Shown: piece after piece, positions 37,889 through 40,450 of the stretch | Layout: each line of letters begins with the position of its first letter | Numbering within the stretch: the stretch's first letter is position 1 | Source of the DNA: an uncultured Opitutia bacterium | Lineage (GTDB): Bacteria; Verrucomicrobiota; Verrucomicrobiia; Opitutales; UBA953 | Assembly: GCA_903925205.1 (NCBI GenBank) | Contig: CAIYEN010000104.1 | Coordinates: 1 to 40,450 of the forward strand | Reading direction: 5' to 3' | Length of the DNA stretch: 40,450 nt | Position numbers and translations under genes: made by a program | The notes under the pieces: model-generated | Seen by the model: only the letters and a program-made list of their open reading frames with translations | The model's database searches: none | Told to the model about the DNA's origin: nothing

Positions 37889-37948
37889 ACCACAAATAGC
37901 CTAGACCTGCGTTGCCAAAGCCCTCCCAACCCCCCATACGTACGTGCC

Positions 37949-38917
37949 ATGGCGGCAACCCGCATCCTGCTGGTAGACAATGGCTCCCTGCAACCGGCGG
38001 CCACCCTGCAGCTGCGCCTGCTTTCGAAGGAAGTCGGTCGTTTACTGGGAGAAACCGTACATCCCGTCTCTGTTCTGCACTCGCACAAGATCGCCCCCGC
38101 CCTGCTCGAAGGACAGCCCGCAGTCATCTTCGAAAAAGCCATCCAGCAAGCGAAGGCCGACGGCATCAACGAACTGATTGTGTTGCCTCTGTTCATCGGG
38201 CCGAGCCTCGCCATCACAGAATACCTCCCCAAGGTTTTCGCGGAAGCGAACGCGGGGAAGATGAAGCTGAGCATCCGCGAGCCACTCTTCGGCCCCGAGC
38301 TGATTAGCATGCTGATCGATAACTTGAAGTCGACCGGATGGAGTAAAGGCAGTGGAACGGTCTACCTTTGTGACCACGGCTCCCCCATCCGCGAGGTGAC
38401 GCGCTGCCGCGATTTCTTCGCCTTCTCTCTTCGTAATCAACTCGGCCTGAACGAGGACGAATTGATCGCCTGCTCGATGGAGCGACGAGACGGCGCGGAG
38501 TATGACTTCAACGAACCCTTACTCGAGGATGCGTTACAACAGGCCAAGGGGGACGCCGTCATTCTGATGCTTTTCCTACTGCCCGGCCGTCATGCCGGAT
38601 CTGACGGCGACGTCGCGACCATCGCCAAGGAACACGCCCCCGACGGCTTGGGCTGGAAACTCAGCCCGTTGCTTGGCACACACCCCGCGCTACCGGCGCT
38701 GCTCGTCCGACGACACCTTCACTCTCCCAATTTCAAGACCACCAAGATTGCGGCCATCACCGCGCTGCTCGCCACGGGATTGCTGCCCGTCTTAGGCAGC
38801 ATACCCGCCCCGAAAGACCAAGGAACAGGAGCGAGCCTCATGATCTGGCTCGGAGCATTTGCCGTGATCTTCACCGCGCTCTTCTTCTTACGGGCTAAGG
38901 TCTGGAAGAAAACCTGA
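37949..38917 (+). CDS. Sirohydrochlorin chelatase CbiX/SirB-like, duplicated domain, C-terminal TM segment
   Basis: Half 1: LLVDNGSLQPAAT...LIVLPLFIGPSLAITEYLP. Half 2: YLCDHGSPIREVTRCRDF...LMLFLLPGRHAGSDGD. Hydrophobic SLMIWLGAFAVIFTALFFL near the C-terminus. Confidence 0.82.
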   Translation: MAATRILLVDNGSLQPAATLQLRLLSKEVGRLLGETVHPVSVLHSHKIAPALLEGQPAVIFEKAIQQAKADGINELIVLPLFIGPSLAITEYLPKVFAEANAGKMKLSIREPLFGPELISMLIDNLKSTGWSKGSGTVYLCDHGSPIREVTRCRDFFAFSLRNQLGLNEDELIACSMERRDGAEYDFNEPLLEDALQQAKGDAVILMLFLLPGRHAGSDGDVATIAKEHAPDGLGWKLSPLLGTHPALPALLVRRHLHSPNFKTTKIAAITALLATGLLPVLGSIPAPKDQGTGASLMIWLGAFAVIFTALFFLRAKVWKKT

Positions 38918-38919
38918 AC

Positions 38920-39687
38920 TCAGGCGAACGCCGCAATGCGGCCCATCAGGCCGGCATGACGAGGCGGAGCGACGACGGCACCGACGACCGCGATGAGGGG
39001 CGTCGGCAGTACCGAGACGTCGACTTTGCCTGAAGCGAGGTCGGTCAATGTCGTGAGCACGTCTGAGGCGCCGTCTTGCGAGACCTTTGAAAGTAGCCGA
39101 ATCGGGAGATCCGCTTGAGCGCCGGCAGCGATGAGCTTCACGGCCACCGAAGGCAAAGCCTTGGCACCCATGTAAAGGCAGAGCGTCGCGCCGGTCTCCA
39201 CATGCGCTTTCCAATTCTGGTCGCTACCATCGGCGCAGTGCCCCGTAAGGAAAGTCACCGAAGCAGCTATGCCGCGATGCGTTAATGGAAACGCCGCATC
39301 GGCACCCGCCGCGGTCGCGGCGGTAACGCCAGGCACGACTTCAAAATTAATGCCATGCGCGGCGAGATGATCCATCTCTTCGCCGAGCCGACCAAAGACG
39401 CCAGGATCGCCGCCCTTGAGGCGGACAATCAGGCCACCCTGACGGACCTCGCGAACGAGCACCGTGTTAATCTCATCCTGGGTCATCGAGTGAACCCCGC
39501 AGCGCTTACCGACCGGGACAATCTTCGTGGTCGCGGGAATCTCTTCCAACAAGGCATCCCCTGGCAGGGCGTCATGGATGACGACATCCGCCTGCTTGAG
39601 CAGACGCAGGCCCCGCACGGTGATCAAATCGGGGGCCCCCGGTCCGGCACCGACGAAGACCACCCGGCCTATGTCGCAATTTACCAT
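38920..39687 (-). CDS. cobA: Uroporphyrinogen-III C-methyltransferase (SUMT)
   Basis: VGAGPGAPDLITVRGLRLLKQADVVIHDAL, RLKGGDPGVFGRLGEE, VVPGVTAATAAGA. Confidence 0.93.
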   Translation of the reverse strand: MVNCDIGRVVFVGAGPGAPDLITVRGLRLLKQADVVIHDALPGDALLEEIPATTKIVPVGKRCGVHSMTQDEINTVLVREVRQGGLIVRLKGGDPGVFGRLGEEMDHLAAHGINFEVVPGVTAATAAGADAAFPLTHRGIAASVTFLTGHCADGSDQNWKAHVETGATLCLYMGAKALPSVAVKLIAAGAQADLPIRLLSKVSQDGASDVLTTLTDLASGKVDVSVLPTPLIAVVGAVVAPPRHAGLMGRIAAFA

Positions 39688-39711
39688 TTATTTAAACTTG
39701 ACCGCTTTTAT

Positions 39712-39729
39712 GTAATCTTGGGTAATCTT
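39712..39729. promoter_or_regulatory. Direct repeat GTAATCTT x2 at 10-bp spacing in the cobA/cysI divergent intergenic region
   Basis: GTAATCTT at 39712-39719 and 39722-39729, in an AT-rich spacer. Confidence 0.4.
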
Positions 39730-39760
39730 ATCAAGTATTAATTTACCCGAACCTTTACCT

Positions 39761-40450
39761 ATGGAAAAGCCCACCGAGAAGCCCCTGACCAAGAATGAAG
39801 TGATGAAGGCCGAAAAGCCTGACCTCTCCGGCACAATCCGCGAGACCCTGGCCAACCCGGAGGCGGACCGCTTCAGCGGCGACGACGAACAGTTCATCAA
39901 GTTCCACGGCATCTACCAGCAGGACGACCGCGATAAGCGCAAGACGGGCAAGGAATACTCCGTCATGGTGCGCACGCGCCAAACCGGTGGCATCGTCCCG
40001 GCCGCCCAGTACCTCGTGTACGACGAGCTCTCCGGCCGCTTTGCCAACGGCACCCTGCGCATCACCTCGCGCCAGACTTTCCAATTCCACGGCGTCGCCC
40101 AGCGCGGCATCGGCAGCCTGATCAAGGGTATCAACGATGCACTCTCCTCGACCCTCGCCACCTGCGGGGACGTGAATCGCAACGTCACGGCTCCGTCCAA
40201 CCCTCCGATCGACGCAATCACGCAGGCCGTCGAAGACGACGCGTTCACGCTAACCCGGGCGTTGCTCCCCAAGACCACCTCGTACCACTCCATCTGGGTG
40301 GACGGCGTGCAGGTCGACCTCGGCCTCGGCGAGAAGATCGCCAAGGCTCGCGCTTCCGTCGATCAGACCAACCCTTACCTCCCACCGCCCGCCGACCACG
40401 ACGACAGCGGTGCGCCCGTGGATAAGCTCTACGGCAAGACCTACCTGCCC
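39761..40450 (+). CDS. cysI: Sulfite reductase hemoprotein subunit (CysI-like), truncated by the window edge
   Basis: Open frame of 230 codons from ATG 39761: FIKFHGIYQQDDRDKRKTGKEYSVMVRTRQTGGIVPAAQYL, NGTLRITSRQTFQFHGV, CGDVNRNV. Confidence 0.92.
   Translation, partial: MEKPTEKPLTKNEVMKAEKPDLSGTIRETLANPEADRFSGDDEQFIKFHGIYQQDDRDKRKTGKEYSVMVRTRQTGGIVPAAQYLVYDELSGRFANGTLRITSRQTFQFHGVAQRGIGSLIKGINDALSSTLATCGDVNRNVTAPSNPPIDAITQAVEDDAFTLTRALLPKTTSYHSIWVDGVQVDLGLGEKIAKARASVDQTNPYLPPPADHDDSGAPVDKLYGKTYLP

Noticed and set aside
1-40450. CRISPR arrays, transposases, integrases, toxin-antitoxin or phage genes
   Set aside because: No spaced repeats of CRISPR type and no recognisable mobile-element or defence proteins among the supported ORFs.

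Overview
GC-rich, gene-dense bacterial chromosomal window with about 35 protein-coding genes. PVC-type propeller/cytochrome proteins, a PATR-type autotransporter and a ResB-CcsA fusion suggest Verrucomicrobiota, probably Opitutae-like; this is inferred from protein style, not from a search. Most genes are housekeeping: tRNA modification (TrhO, TrmO, MnmM-like, GluQRS), dnaG-rpoD, ychF, cytochrome c biogenesis, pyrF, ispD, menB, recF, secG, nif3-like, and a siroheme/sulfite-reduction locus (CbiX-like chelatase, SUMT, CysI). No rRNA, tRNA, CRISPR or transposase was recognised. Main second-look items: (1) a 7-bp-period GAGTACN repeat tract in inverted arms at the left edge; (2) a PhoX-like autotransporter with a Pho-box-like 11-bp direct repeat just upstream; (3) DnaG that has lost three of four CHC2 zinc ligands and has a G9 tract, flanked by 7-bp inverted repeats, where a frameshift would remove the helicase-binding domain; (4) a candidate three-way-junction RNA upstream of pyrF; (5) three tandem thioredoxin-fold paralogues; (6) a duplicated CbiX-like chelatase with one degenerate half and a predicted C-terminal membrane anchor; (7) GluQRS with a degenerate zinc site; (8) a one-helical-turn direct repeat in the cobA/cysI divergent promoter region.
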